DNA from: Gari tellinella
Taxonomy: Eukaryota > Mollusca > Bivalvia > Cardiida > Psammobiidae
Direction of reading: 5' to 3'
NCBI GenBank assembly: GCA_922989275.2
Contig: OV277864.1
Span: forward strand, 44,081,550 to 44,145,549
Length of the DNA stretch: 64,000 nt
Shown: one piece after another, positions 9,533 to 19,469 of the stretch
How positions within the stretch are numbered: position 1 is the first letter of the stretch
Layout of the letters: each line of letters starts with the position of its first letter
Notes under the pieces: generated by a model
Database searches by the model: none
What the model was told of the DNA's origin: nothing
The model's input: only the letters and a program-made list of their open reading frames with translations
Made by a program: the position numbers and the translations under genes

Positions 9533-9721
9533 CCGAAATTGTTGATTCTGTTGTCGTGGAGAAGGGCCGCTTGGAAAATTATGTTCTCGATACGGTTGAA
9601 TGAATCTTTCTTGGCTTTGCTGTGGTCTGGATCCTGCATTATTTTGATTATCAAAACGATTTCTAACAGCATTTTGATTAAACACTCCTCTCTGCACAGG
9701 TTGATCCCAGGGCGCTGCCAT
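9533..9721 (-). CDS. PDCD7-like protein, exon 1 with start codon (63 codons)
   Basis: The open frame begins MAAPWDQPVQRG. I chose this ATG because the codons after it have the same Asn/Gln/Pro-rich composition as exon 2 and because MAA-type starts are common in animal genes; an upstream in-frame ATG at 9778 would add 19 residues. The exon ends ...QQNQQFR at a GTATGC donor (9532), in phase 0 with exon 2. The family (U11/U12-59K) is nuclear and bridges the two halves of the minor-spliceosome di-snRNP by contacting the 65K protein. Four exons in the window give 306 codons in one uninterrupted frame; the C-terminal part lies beyond the left edge. Function is inferred from similarity. Confidence 0.6.
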
Positions 9722-9729
9722 TTTCTTAT

Positions 9730-9735
9730 CACGTG
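9730..9735. promoter_or_regulatory. E-box CACGTG near the putative start of the PDCD7-like gene
   Basis: A CACGTG hexamer (in the context ATCACGTGAC) lies 9 bases upstream of the predicted ATG. It is a canonical bHLH-ZIP site but hexamers occur by chance, so this is only suggestive. Confidence 0.25.
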
Positions 9736-9779
9736 ACTGTATTGTGGATTGTATAAACCGAGAGCATTTTAGCCGCACT

Positions 9780-10241
9780 CTCCTTTGCTTTACACGACTG
9801 GCTTGGTCTGCTTATTCCGAGTCAAACCTCATTGAAACCTTGATTCAATTGAAAAATAACATATTGAGCGTGAAAAATTGTTAAAATAAAAAAAATACTG
9901 CACGTTTTTTTTCTGACAGACCTTTTTGGGAGAAAAATTCCACTTTTAATAAAAAGGAATATGTTTTTAATAAAATAATATAGATCTAACTCAATAGTTT
10001 CTAAACATTCAAAATAAACTGTACAGACAATATGAGATATTGTAAAAACAAAAATATTTCACGAAATATTTACTGGAAATATCAATGTTTAAAAAAAAGT
10101 CAAACTCTGAAAAAGTCACTAAATTGCAAATTACAAAGAATCTAGATGTTTGACATACACTAATTTTAGACTTATAAGATATATATTTCTTAATTCTACT
10201 ACTAATTTTTTTTAGGTAAAACTCTACAGCAGACAAAATAT
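9780..10241. other. AT-rich intergenic stretch
   Basis: No exon, end sequence or tandem unit recognised. Confidence 0.5.
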
Positions 10242-10405
10242 TGTAACGCACGTAAAACGTTGCAAATGAGGCTTCCCAAACCGTTGTGTGTTGGGAAGGG
10301 AGTCAAGACATGGAGAAATGACATTGTCATTTCTCCATGCAATTATATAGCGCAACAAACATCTCTTGGTTTGTTGTTGCTTGGTCACTCGGTTTGCACG
10401 TTACA
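10242..10405. repeat. 5' LTR of the TRIM
   Basis: 164 bp, TGTAACG...CGTTACA, with a TTATATAG TATA-like motif. Relative to the 3' LTR it carries an about 35 bp extra segment containing a 15 bp-arm palindrome (CATGGAGAAATGACA and its complement, 10309-10340) and lacks about 25 bp found in the other LTR. Confidence 0.8.
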
Positions 10406-10407
10406 AA

Positions 10408-10425
10408 TGGTGGCAGCGGTGGGAT
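10408..10425. other. primer binding site of the TRIM
   Basis: TGGTGGCAGCGGTGGGAT starts two bases after the 5' LTR. It is the expected position for tRNA priming of minus-strand synthesis; I cannot name the tRNA with certainty. Confidence 0.65.
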
Positions 10426-10512
10426 AATGACAACTGCCAGACCGGAGTTGCCTTACCCACGGGTCTCCCAGGGTCCAAGTCTAGGGACGAGACTTCTCGG
10501 AGGGGAGAGTTA

Positions 10513-10675
10513 TGTAACGTACGTAGTACGTTGGTATATGCAAACGAGGCTTCCGAAACCGTTGTGTGTTGGGAAGGGAGTCAATTATATAGCGCAACAA
10601 ACATCTCTTGATGTGAGCTTAAGCTATGCACCGAAGGGGGTTGTTGTTGCTTGGTCACTCGGTTTGCACGTTACA
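10513..10675. repeat. 3' LTR of the TRIM
   Basis: 163 bp, same termini and TATA-like motif as the 5' LTR. It is preceded by the purine-rich tract at 10499-10509. Confidence 0.8.
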
Positions 10676-10877
10676 ATATTAACACAAACAGAGTTACCTC
10701 CCTTTATTTTGGATTCAACTTTGAAATGCCTTCAGCTCGAAATTGTACCATAAGTCAAACCTGTAACAAGCGACCATTGAATAAGGTAGCTTGTAGATCT
10801 TTAAAGACAGGGGACCGCTTAATAATGCATAAAAGCACCTTTAGGATCTTTATTGTGTAGCCGGGTGTTCTTATAAA

Positions 10878-10962
10878 GAAACAATCGCTCCGACCCGGGT
10901 TTGAACCCGGGTCCCCAGGTTCGCAGTCATGCACTCTACCACGTGGCCATAAAAACGCGCTT
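10878..10962 (-). repeat. tRNA-like SINE head
   Basis: On the minus strand TGGCCACGTGGTAGAGTGC resembles a Pol III A box and GGGTTCAAACCCGG a B box with a perfect T-stem, spaced as in a tRNA. The acceptor stem does not pair, so I call a tRNA-derived SINE or pseudo-tRNA, not a working tRNA gene. Confidence 0.55.
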
Positions 10963-11224
10963 GTACAGCGAGGCCGTACAAGTCATGATAAACATACACA
11001 CTGTGACAATTGTTTGGTATTACTTTTGTCATATGTGAAGCTGCCAACTGTCCTATAGGCTATAAAACTACACAATGGTGTGTTTCAGTCAAAGACAGTC
11101 ATAAATTAAAACGTTAGTCGCCAAGCTATATAGCGGACACTGATTCCAACCAATGAAGACTAAACATAACATGTCCTTTCTCTGCGTAATGGACTGATAA
11201 GTCAATAAAATCGGATTAAAAAAA

Positions 11225-11300
11225 AGAAGTTTTGAATCGAATGGATCTCGAACATAGGATTGCCAGTTAATCACTCTACCGACTGAGCTATCAAGGAAGG
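11225..11300 (-). repeat. tRNA-like SINE head
   Basis: On the minus strand GATAGCTCAGTCGGTAGAGT (A box) and GTTCGAGATCC (B box) are spaced as in a tRNA. The acceptor stem is not complementary. SINE or degenerate tRNA pseudogene. Confidence 0.6.
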
Positions 11301-11569
11301 TACTGAAACTTATTAAACAGTTATTTATGTGTTTTTTTTTCTAGGATAAGCACGTGCCGAAAAGATCATGTGAAAATCATCAGCACTTCCGGAACTGGAG
11401 ATGCGGGGTGCCCGCTAGCGATCCACCTTAAATAAATTAACAGTATTACGGTAATAACCTATTGATCTTAGCATTTTGCCTGCCTTTACCGAGTATGTAT
11501 CCAACCTATATTGAAATGTGTGTTGGTAAGTTATTTTTAACAACAATCGCTGTCATATCAAACTAATTT

Positions 11570-11741
11570 TGTCCATGCAAACAGTTTGAAGCCAGGTCAG
11601 GAGCTACGTCTGATCAGGCTCCAAAATGTTTGCTGCACATATATAAATAGACTAGCGTTTTAAAAAGGTAATTTCCTACCTTTTTTGCATTTCGTTTGCG
11701 CTTCGTTTAAACGGAATAAGAATAGAGCATTCTCCTCTGTA
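11570..11741. mobile_element. family B MITE relic (right part)
   Basis: A damaged P1 palindrome (about 11577-11633: CAAACAGTTTGAAGCCAGGTC ... GATCAGGCTCCAAAATGTTTG) and a right end similar to CGTTTAAACGG...TTCTCCTCTGTA. The left end is not recognisable. Confidence 0.5.
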
Positions 11742-11769
11742 TCTGGTAAAGGTTTGACATAGTTGGCAA

Positions 11770-12295
11770 TGTTATAGGCCGGTTTTATTGACATGGCAGG
11801 GCGGAGTTTCGATGCGGACCGTTGTATTTCAACTTTGGGGGCGACAGCACGCTCTCTTTTTTTTTATCGGAATTTACCGTTCTCTTCTGCCTTTTTTCTC
11901 AACATTACATATTAGTGGACATTTTGACAGAAGGAATAAAGTGAAGAATGACAAACAGCTTGAATCCAGATCAGACGCCGCGTAACGCGGCGTCTGATCT
12001 GGATTCAAGCTGTTTGCAAATGTAAACAAATTCTTAATTTTCTCTCCCTATAACAACTGCCTCCGCACAACACACGCAATCGTTGTCTTCCATTGGGTGT
12101 TGTTGTAGAGAGGGAGCACTGTACACACCGTTTTCACGTATATAAGGCTGCACGCCCATGTGTTTCTTCATGTTGAAAGTATCGGAAAATAACTATATAA
12201 TACGGAATTATACCTGTCACCCCTAAAATCAAATGCAAATTAGTTTTGCCAAAGGTTAGCTCCGCCCTGCCAGTTGAAATAAATCGGTCTATACA
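11770..12295. mobile_element. MITE with GGCAGGGCGGAG ends, carrying a nested family F copy
   Basis: TAGGCCGGTTTTATTGACAT + GGCAGGGCGGAG at the left mirrors CTCCGCCCTGCC + AGTTGAAATAAATCGGTCTA at the right, TIRs of about 34 bp with TA at both outer edges. Inside it is a second element (11846-12123). Confidence 0.65.
11846..12123. mobile_element. family F MITE (CAGTGCTCCCTCTC ends), P1 palindrome
   Basis: The right end GTTGTAGAGAGGGAGCACTG-TA matches the family F terminus; the left end (CAGCACGCTCTC) is diverged. The P1 palindrome at about 11946-12015 is near-perfect, centred on GACGCCGCGTAACGCGGCGTC. TA target as in Tc1/mariner. Confidence 0.65.
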
Positions 12296-12299
12296 GAGC

Positions 12300-12432
12300 T
12301 CAAGATGAATTGAATATACAATGTTTGTATTTCAAAAGCTTTCTTTCTGTCACCACCAAACTATATTTCTATAAGCATATGATGTGTGTTTTATGTAATA
12401 AAGAGAATTTGAATTGAATTGAATTGAATATT
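12300..12432 (+). repeat. 3' tail of a non-LTR element, (TTGAA)n
   Basis: An AATAAA signal (about 12398) is followed by AGAGAATTTGAATTGAATTG and further TTGAA units, the usual look of a LINE/SINE 3' end with a short tandem tail. No coding part is attached. Confidence 0.45.
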
Positions 12433-13358
12433 ATGGACTCAATTGGAAATAAGCCCTTAGCTGTTATCGTTAGGCATTAAGCATGTATTACTTATGCACA
12501 TGCACATTTTTAAACTGTTAACTCATTACGCCCTAGTGACGCATATATGCGTCCTCTACCAAAAGTGTACCTCTGAAGAGTATGCTTGTCTAATGCAAAC
12601 AGTGAAGTCCCTGATTAGAGGGCTCCTGCAGAAGCCCTCTAAACAGGGACTTCACTGTTTGTTATTTTGTAATAGACTAGTCGGAAATCTCAGAAATATG
12701 CTCCTAAAAAAGTAAGAGGCATTTTTGGGGAAAAGTCGATAGGCCACCTTTTTATCATAATTAAAGTGTGCTGAATCCATTTAGGATGCCTGTCACCCTC
12801 TCCGATGCCTTGAAAGCCCCAAAATGGTAAAAACAAAATGGCCGCCTAAACGCTATTTTTCGCTATTTTATCCGGTATTTTTAGGATAAAATACACCTAA
12901 TACATCTGCTTCTCCAAACCTATATGGTTGATCACAACAAATATTTACAGGAATGTTCCTGGAGTGATTCTCCTTCAAAAATTGATAACATAAAGAAGTA
13001 AAATAGAGAAATCTTAACAAAAATGAAAAAAATAATCTTGTAAAACAAATCACACGGCCCAAAGCCCAGATATTTTATTGATAATTGACAGACCCCCTTT
13101 TAACCATAATTAACGTGATTTGAATCCAGCTTCTTGCCTGTCCCCCTATCCAATGAATTTTAACGCTAAACATGGGTAAAAAGTACCCAACACAAAATGG
13201 CCAGAAAAAAGCTAAATTTTCGTTATTCTATTCAGTCTTTCTGGGATCAAATACACAATACATTTTCCTCTCCTAAACCACATGGCTGATTACAACCAAC
13301 TGTACAAGACTATGTTTTGGGTCAACATCTTTAAAAAATGATTCCATGCAGACTTTAT

Positions 13359-13372
13359 GTTGCCATGGTAAC
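13359..13372. promoter_or_regulatory. X-box-like palindrome in left TIR
   Basis: GTTGCCATGGTAAC, one base off the RFX X-box palindrome found three times in the right TIR. Confidence 0.4.
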
Positions 13373-13440
13373 TAAAGTGAAAATCAGGTTGGTTTAAATT
13401 GTGTCCAAATTTGCTAATTTTGGGCTAATTGGACATCACA

Positions 13441-16282
13441 GAGAGAGAGAAGCGGGTATAGAGGTACCCGGACGATGCCCAACTCTTATTCAATGGAGCC
13501 CATGGTTCTTTTGTATGCCCAGTATATATCACTTATACATGGAACCTCGGAAAAAATCATTTTTAGGTACAAAAAAACAAAGCGAAATTGGCGGATAAGG
13601 AGTATTTTTGCTTTTAAAGTATGTTGAGTACAATTAATACATGTATTTACAATGCATCATGGTCTACTTAAGTTACTATCTTATATGTTACAGTGGGAAA
13701 CTGTTTTCTTTTCTGTTTAAACGGAAGTAAATGCTTTCGTAATTCAATATAATGTTTGAAATAACTCATTTTGGAAAATTTTGACTATGTATTTAAATAT
13801 TTTGGAGATTGATAAAACTGGTGTCTAATCTGGTCTCAATTTATTTACCATGGACATCGTTGTTTTGGCACAAACATGGTTTTAAAGAATACAGTTGTCA
13901 CTACTGTAGTTACTCTTGGTTGCAGTTGTCGTTATCCTTAGATTTGCATTGTGATGTGGATATTGGGCAGTATACGGGACATTCCGCACAAGTTTGCACT
14001 GTTCAATCATATACATTTAGTTAGTATAGTATTTACCGGAAGTCAGTTTCAAACACAAATTGGGTATTGGTGTAAATATCATTAAGATTGAAAGCCATTG
14101 ATATTCACTCTACTATAATGCCTTGAAATGTGAACGCTTCACATATAATGATAGTGTATCACTTGTTGTGACTGACTCTGGAGAAGGGGACTCGAGATTG
14201 ACACATGTTTAACAAGTCAAAGTGTTCCATATTGTACTTTTTATCAGATAAATCTTTAGCATTTGTTTCTTGAAGATTTCTATTTACAAAGCTTTACAGC
14301 ATTCCATGATGCTCTGCAAACGCTTTTTATGCAGTGTATTTGCTTTGGCTAGGACAGTTTGGTCATACAACAGAGTGTGAGCAGGAATAGTATACTCGTT
14401 TCTGTGACCCCGGCTCGCATGCGCCAGAGTTTGGTGTAATACATTGAATGGAAGTGAGACAGTAGAAGAATAAAAACATTAGTGTATCTGACCAGAACAA
14501 CTATTTTGTCAACATCGCTTGTAAGAAAAGAATAAAATAATCCGTTGATATCCTCCTCATGTCAAGCTCGGGTACATACGGGTCTACATAAGGCTTGTTT
14601 GATTCATCCTTTGCCTTTTTGCTCATCAGGGAACCCACCAGCCACAACTGTGACTTAGTCATGTTAATCAAGCTCTACAGTCTGCTCAGAGAGAGCTCCT
14701 TACAGGTCAGTCTTGTTACCGGGAATTGCTCAAATCAACTGGCAGGGGTACCTTATAACAGCAAATAACACCCAACTTGGTCTGATGTCCTTGGCACTTC
14801 TCCTACACTTCTCAGATTTGATTGACATCCTATAATACCTGCCATGTTTATTAAAACACTAATAAGATTTTCAAGTGTAGAACCTTTCTGTGTCTTCACA
14901 ATGGCAGTCTGAAAGGCTTGTCCATCAATAATAATGTAGGCAGTAGTTCAGCTGCTGCCTACATTTGTGAACACGTTGTTTCTGCTGTCACAATCTGATA
15001 TATAATGGCTGAATAACCTAGCAAGCGCTATTAGCATAGACAATCACTTCTGGTAAAGTGTTCATCCAAGTCCACTGTATAATAGACCGGTTAGCATTTG
15101 ATACAGTATGTTTGCCGTCTCTAGAACATAATCCTTTCTGTATCAAATAGAGATGAAAATATCAGTGGTTTATTGTTTCTACAACGGTATTGAAATCTGA
15201 TATTCTCGTCCTCACATGGCAAAAGGCTTTCTTCTACAAATGCGATGCATTACCTTTGTCCTTTTCATTTGGGAATTCATTGTCCTTTGTTACAATGCTT
15301 GGCAAATCTGCATACTCTTCAATGGCAAGCGTATTGAATCATATACGACGTAAGTTATGACACCAGTTCGTCTTCGATATCGTGTCTGCTTTCTGAAGAT
15401 TTGGGTTTGTCGTCTCACCAATAGGTTTTCAGCTATAAAAATATAGTGTCTTCTTTAGACAGGTACATGTATAAGGACCATCAGTCCTTAGATACATGCC
15501 ATGATACCTTAATCCGCCACATTATAAACTTATATCGAGGCAGACCAGTAGTGCTAGTTCAACATTTCACCTACATCGAGATAATATTGGATATGATTTC
15601 AGAAACTTAACTGCAGCTGGAAAAATACAATGTAACTCTCTCCTGATCATACAAGAGGTATGCAGTGGTTCAAGTTCTTGTGCACAGGTTTTAAGAACCT
15701 CATACAGCTCATTAGCATGACATTTCGTATTGCTTTGTTTGTCAAAATTCAAGTGGCACATTCTCTTGTAATATGGTATGTTGATCTAATATCATACGAT
15801 ATAGCTCGCTTTCTTAAGACAGTTGTGGTCTTTGTGATACAAATAATTCCTTCTCACCATTATTCTTTCTGTTCAGCAAACCATGGCTTTTGTCTAGATC
15901 AACTTGACTAAATCAACACTTTGACCTAATTGCTACCAGTTTCAATTTCAGAAATTCATAAAACACGTCTCTTGGAAGCTGGTGCATTTAATTCAATTAT
16001 AAACCAAGCATTATTTGTGTGATCAAAATGCTTGAACAAGAGGACCATACTGACTCTATATAGTTCAGCTGTGTCATTAGGATTTGACCCAAGAGTCGCT
16101 TGGAGGGGACGATTTTGATACCAGGGCTATGATCTTAACAAACCTGATAAAGGTCTACTACATGATTTTTTACAAAACAAATCTAGTATGTGTCACCTTA
16201 TTCTTTTGACAATGTATTAAAACACTTTTTCATTAGTAATGTTTGACTATATGGCAAGATTTTTACAAACTTTGAAGAATTA
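13441..16282. other. interior of the 5.2 kb element, no genes seen
   Basis: No frame above about 85 codons and none with recognisable protein features. No clear tandem repeats. It may be cargo or eroded transposon body. Confidence 0.5.
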
Positions 16283-16448
16283 TACAGTGCTCCCTCTCTA
16301 TAACAACACCCATCGGGAGTCAAGAAGTGTGTTGTTGTTCAGAGGGGTATAATTGAAATAAATTAATGTTGTTTAAGCAACTGCGGCAAGCATTGTTGTA
16401 AAGAGGGAACACTTGCAATGGGGGTAGTTGTAGGGAGGGAGCACTGTA
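16283..16448. mobile_element. family F MITE, TA-bounded, without P1 palindrome
   Basis: TA-CAGTGCTCCCTCTCTATAA at the left and GTTGTAGGGAGGGAGCACTG-TA at the right. 166 bp. It has internal GTTGTTGTT / TAACAAC inverted pieces but no P1 module, unlike the other two family F copies. Nested inside the 5.2 kb element. Confidence 0.75.
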
Positions 16449-17010
16449 CTTGAAGATGATTTACACTAGATATCAAAGCTTTGGGCTTAGTGGTTTTTGA
16501 CACGAGGTTCTTACATGGACAAAAGTAACTTAAGAGACCGATAGGGCAATGTTAATTTTTATCACAGAGATATGCTTTTCAAAAAGATAGATAGATGCCT
16601 TCCTTCTTGTTATAAACTGTGTACAGTTTGGGATGGCAGGGGCCAACCATCATCACCCTGGGCTATGATTTAAACAAACTAGATAAAGGTCTACTGTGTT
16701 ATGCTAATATATAAGCTTGGGCTGTGTGGTTTTTGACAATATTTCATTTCCTATAGAGGATAAGTCTATGCAAAACTGTTGATCCCTGTTCGGGGCCAAT
16801 TTAGTAATTTTGTAACATATTGAAATACCGTCTTGAGTGTATTGTTCCACCCCTAAAATTTAGATCCAGGTACAAACTTGATAGAGGTATACTAGGTAAT
16901 AGTAAGTATCCATCAATTTTCAAAGTTTTTGGACTTGTGTGTGTGTGTGGAGGGGGGTAACAAGAAGAGTAATGTTTTGTTTTTTAGGTTTCTGTTTTTC
17001 ATTTCCCTTG

Positions 17011-17024
17011 GTTGCCATGGCAAC
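17011..17024. promoter_or_regulatory. RFX X-box palindrome (right TIR, copy 1)
   Basis: GTTGCCATGGCAAC, the perfect palindromic form of the X-box consensus GTNRCC-RGYNAC bound by RFX factors. Confidence 0.45.
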
Positions 17025-17169
17025 TAAAGTTTTTCATGGAATCAATCTTTTTAAAGGAGATACACCCAATGAACATTCCTAAGGTTAAGAAAAATCATAT
17101 GTATTAGGAGTATTAATTTTGACACAAGAATAACTGGATATAATAACGAAAACCTGATTTTTCACTTTG

Positions 17170-17183
17170 GTTGCCATGGCAAC
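17170..17183. promoter_or_regulatory. RFX X-box palindrome (right TIR, copy 2)
   Basis: GTTGCCATGGCAAC again, at the equivalent place in the next sub-repeat. Confidence 0.45.
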
Positions 17184-17542
17184 AGAAAATCGGCATAAAA
17201 TCACTTTTTAAAGAGATTGACCCGAAACATAGTCTTGTACAGTTGGTTGTAATCAGCCATGTGGTTGAGAGGAAAATATATTAGGTGTATTTGACCCAGG
17301 AAAGTCTGCATAGAATAACGAAAATTTAGCGTTTTGGTGGCCATTTTGTGTTGTTGATTTGTTTACCAATGTTTGGCATTCAACTTCATTGGAGAGGGGG
17401 ACAGGCAACAAACTGGATTTAAATCACTTAAATTACGGTTAAAATGTGGTTTGTCAAGTATCAATAAAATATCTAAGCTTTTGGCCATGTGATTTATTTT
17501 ACAAGAATTATTTTAAAAAGATTACTCTATTTTTTTACTTTG

Positions 17543-17556
17543 GTTGCCATGGCAAC
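17543..17556. promoter_or_regulatory. RFX X-box palindrome (right TIR, copy 3)
   Basis: Third exact GTTGCCATGGCAAC, in the outermost right sub-repeat. Confidence 0.45.
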
Positions 17557-18139
17557 CAGACATCTTCATGTTATCAATTTTTTGAAGGATATTCACTCAA
17601 AGAACATTCTTGTAAAGTTTTGTTGTAATAAACCATATAGGTTAGGAGAAATAGATGTATTAGTTGTATTTGATCCCATAAAAACAGGAAATAATAGCGA
17701 AAATTAGCGTTTTTGGCGGCCATTTTGTTTTTACCATTTTCGGGCTTTCAAGGCATCGGAGAGGGTGACAGGCACCATGAATGGATTCAGCACACTTTAA
17801 TTATGATAAAAAGGTGATTTTCCAACTTTTCCCCAAAAATGCCTCCAGGGGTGTGATTTCCCCAAAATCCGACTAGTCTATAATATATTATCAAAAACAA
17901 CCCTAAATAATCTAAAATGGACCAGTCTTTATTGTAAACTGGAATTTTCCATTGGAAGTTTCAGGGGATAATGAGTTAAAGGTATGCATGCATAGGCATG
18001 TATAAACAAATGTTTTATTATCTGATTCATTCAAGAATACTGTCATATTTGATGAATTGTGAGTTGCATGTGTTAACTTTGTAAATATGTTGTTCCTAAA
18101 TGTTAATAAAAAAATAAAAAATAGATATGCTTTAGCTAT

Positions 18140-18200
18140 ACACATTGGCATCGTCTCGAAGAGATGATTCTAAAGAGTAAACACCATACGGATTGGTAGA
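18140..18200. repeat. family E palindrome fragment
   Basis: CATCGTCTCGAAGAGATGATTCTAAAGAGT...ACACCATACGG is a degenerate copy of one side and the centre of the family E hairpin. Confidence 0.45.
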
Positions 18201-18354
18201 GACATAAAAAAGAAAATGTTGTAGATATTTCGGTTACTCACTCATTATCACTGTAATAACAATTGCGAAGAGGAACAAAGAGAAGTGGATAAAGTTTAGG
18301 TACACACATGTTTCTTTCCCAATAAACTCATTTGTGCTTAAACGACTACATTAA

Positions 18355-18632
18355 CAGTGCTCTCTCCCTAAACCTTTACTCTGAATAACGAGTACCTCCT
18401 TACAACATCGCTTGTCGTTGTTCCTCAAATAGGACAACTTTCACGGCTGCAATATCGTCTGCTTAAAATTGTCGTCATTTTTTTCTTCAAAGTTACTTAT
18501 TGGACATTTTGACAGAAAAGAACATAATTACGAGCGACAAACAGTTTGAATCCACATCAGACGCCGCGTTACGCTGCGTCTGATCTGGTTTCAAGCAGTT
18601 TGCAAATGTAAGTCAATCACCCCTATAACAAC
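18355..18632. mobile_element. family F MITE, P1 palindrome
   Basis: The left end CAGTGCTCTCTCCCTAAACC and the right part CACCCCTATAACAACTCCTG match family F. The P1 palindrome at about 18537-18606 has the GACGCCGCGTTACGCTGCGTC centre. The right terminus is eroded, so the end is approximate. Confidence 0.6.
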
Positions 18633-18687
18633 TCCTGTAGAGATGTATGTCTTAGTTAATGAGTCGGAAATTAGATTAACTTGGCAT

Positions 18688-18883
18688 ACAGAGCACCAGA
18701 TAAGCTTAGTTTTTCAAAACCTAAAATCTTTATTTCTGAATTAAACCCTATGGTGTCACTACTCATTAGAATCGTCTCTTCGAGACGATTCTAATGAGTA
18801 GTAACACCATAGGATTTGGTGCTAAAAAGAGTGAGAAAATGTTGGATTTGTTGAAAAAACTACCTCTTATCTGGAGCCCTGGG
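18688..18883. mobile_element. family E MITE, strong hairpin
   Basis: The ends GCACCAGATAAGCTTAG and CTACCTCTTATCTGGAGCCCTG are inverted. The central palindrome (about 18748-18814) reads CCTATGGTGTCACTACTCAT + TAGAATCGTCTC, then TTCGA and the complement, with almost no mismatch. Confidence 0.7.
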
Positions 18884-18948
18884 CATATGACTACGGTCCA
18901 AACGATAGTCCACCAAAATTTGAATAGAACCGTAACTAATTTCAAGAA

Positions 18949-19465
18949 CCTTTTACCCTTTCTCTGCCAATGGTGACAAAATGCGACATTGCAAACAGCT
19001 TGAATCCCAATCACAGGGCTGCCATAAGTTGAAATGAAAATTCCTAAGATTTCCAAATTTGCATTTTTCAAGTGCGATTTTACGAATCGTACCTTTACCC
19101 CATAGCCTGTTTCTAGTTTTGTTGACACGTAGCTGCTTAAAGCAGGCTGGAAGTAAAGCAGAATGCGCCTTAAGGCGCATTCTGCTTTACTTTCAGCCTG
19201 CTTTAAGCTACCATGTACTAGAAAAAATCCGGAGATTTAGGAAAAATCCGGAGAAATGGCAGCCCTGCAATCAGACACCGCGTAACGCGGCGTCTGATCA
19301 AGATTCAAGCTATTTAAAATTTTACACCCGTATCGATATTTCTTTAGTCAAAAAAGTTCTACAAACGACTTGAAAAAATATTGCAGACGCCACTATCAAT
19401 GCAGACGATATTTTGACTGTACTAGAGTGAAAGCAGACGATCAAACCTAGCAGTGAAAGATTTAA
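18949..19465. mobile_element. family H MITE split by a family G MITE
   Basis: The left end ACCCTTTCTCTGCCAATGG and the right end CAGTGAAAGATTTAA (TTAA 19462-19465) match family H, which also carries GCAGACGACA-type motifs. Its P1 palindrome is cut at AATCCCAATCA by the family G element and resumes at 19268. The left TTAA is mutated. Confidence 0.65.
19014..19267. mobile_element. family G MITE (CAGGGCTGCCAT ends), P2 palindrome, 6 bp TSD
   Basis: CAGGGCTGCCATAAG at the left and ATGGCAGCCCTG at the right. It is flanked on both sides by CAATCA. The interior has CTTTACCCCATAGCCTGTTT, the same sequence as the left end of TTAA family A, then a P2 palindrome (about 19136-19208). Confidence 0.8.
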
Positions 19466-19469
19466 ATAT

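Larger units (their letters stand above)
10242..10675. mobile_element. TRIM: miniature LTR retrotransposon, 434 bp
   Basis: Two direct repeats (10242-10405 and 10513-10675) both start TGTAACG and end CGTTACA, the TG...CA termini of LTRs. Immediately after the first comes TGGTGGCAGCGGTGGGAT (10408-10425), the primer-binding-site-like sequence seen in many Gypsy-type elements. Immediately before the second is the purine tract GGAGGGGAGAG (10499-10509). The flanking ATAT (10238-10241 and 10676-10679) is a 4 bp TSD. The interior is only 107 bp, with no gag or pol, so it must have been mobilised in trans. The element class is inferred from this complete set of signals. Confidence 0.85.
12673..17880. 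mobile_element. 5.2 kb long-TIR DNA element, TA target
   Basis: TA-GACTAGTCGGA at the left is mirrored by TCCGACTAGTC-TA at the right. The inversion extends over at least 750 bp (about 12675-13440 against 17878-16940, with gaps). Each TIR is made of tandem sub-units of a few hundred bases sharing AAAATGGCC, GCTAAATTTTCG, TGATTACAACAAA-type blocks; two sub-units are visible at the left and three at the right. No long reading frame is found in the interior, so it is non-autonomous. Superfamily unknown; the TA target suggests Tc1/mariner-like integration, which is an inference. Confidence 0.7.
12518..17979. mobile_element. family C MITE split by a 5.2 kb long-TIR element
   Basis: TTAACTCATTACGCCCTAG (12518) with the P1 palindrome (about 12596-12664) forms the left half. 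The right half (17881-17979) reads AAAACAACCCTAAATAATC ... TTTCAGGGGATAATGAGTTAA. Removing the insert leaves about 256 bp, the normal family C length, bounded by TTAA. Confidence 0.7.

Noticed and set aside
10337..10753. 138-codon frame over the TRIM
   Set aside because: It crosses both LTRs and repeats the same peptide from the two LTRs; it is a by-product of the repeat.
10878..11300. two functional tRNA genes
   Set aside because: A and B boxes are present but the acceptor stems do not pair. Better explained as tRNA-derived SINEs.
18766..19128. 120-codon minus-strand frame
   Set aside because: It runs through families E, H and G; composed of MITE sequence only.
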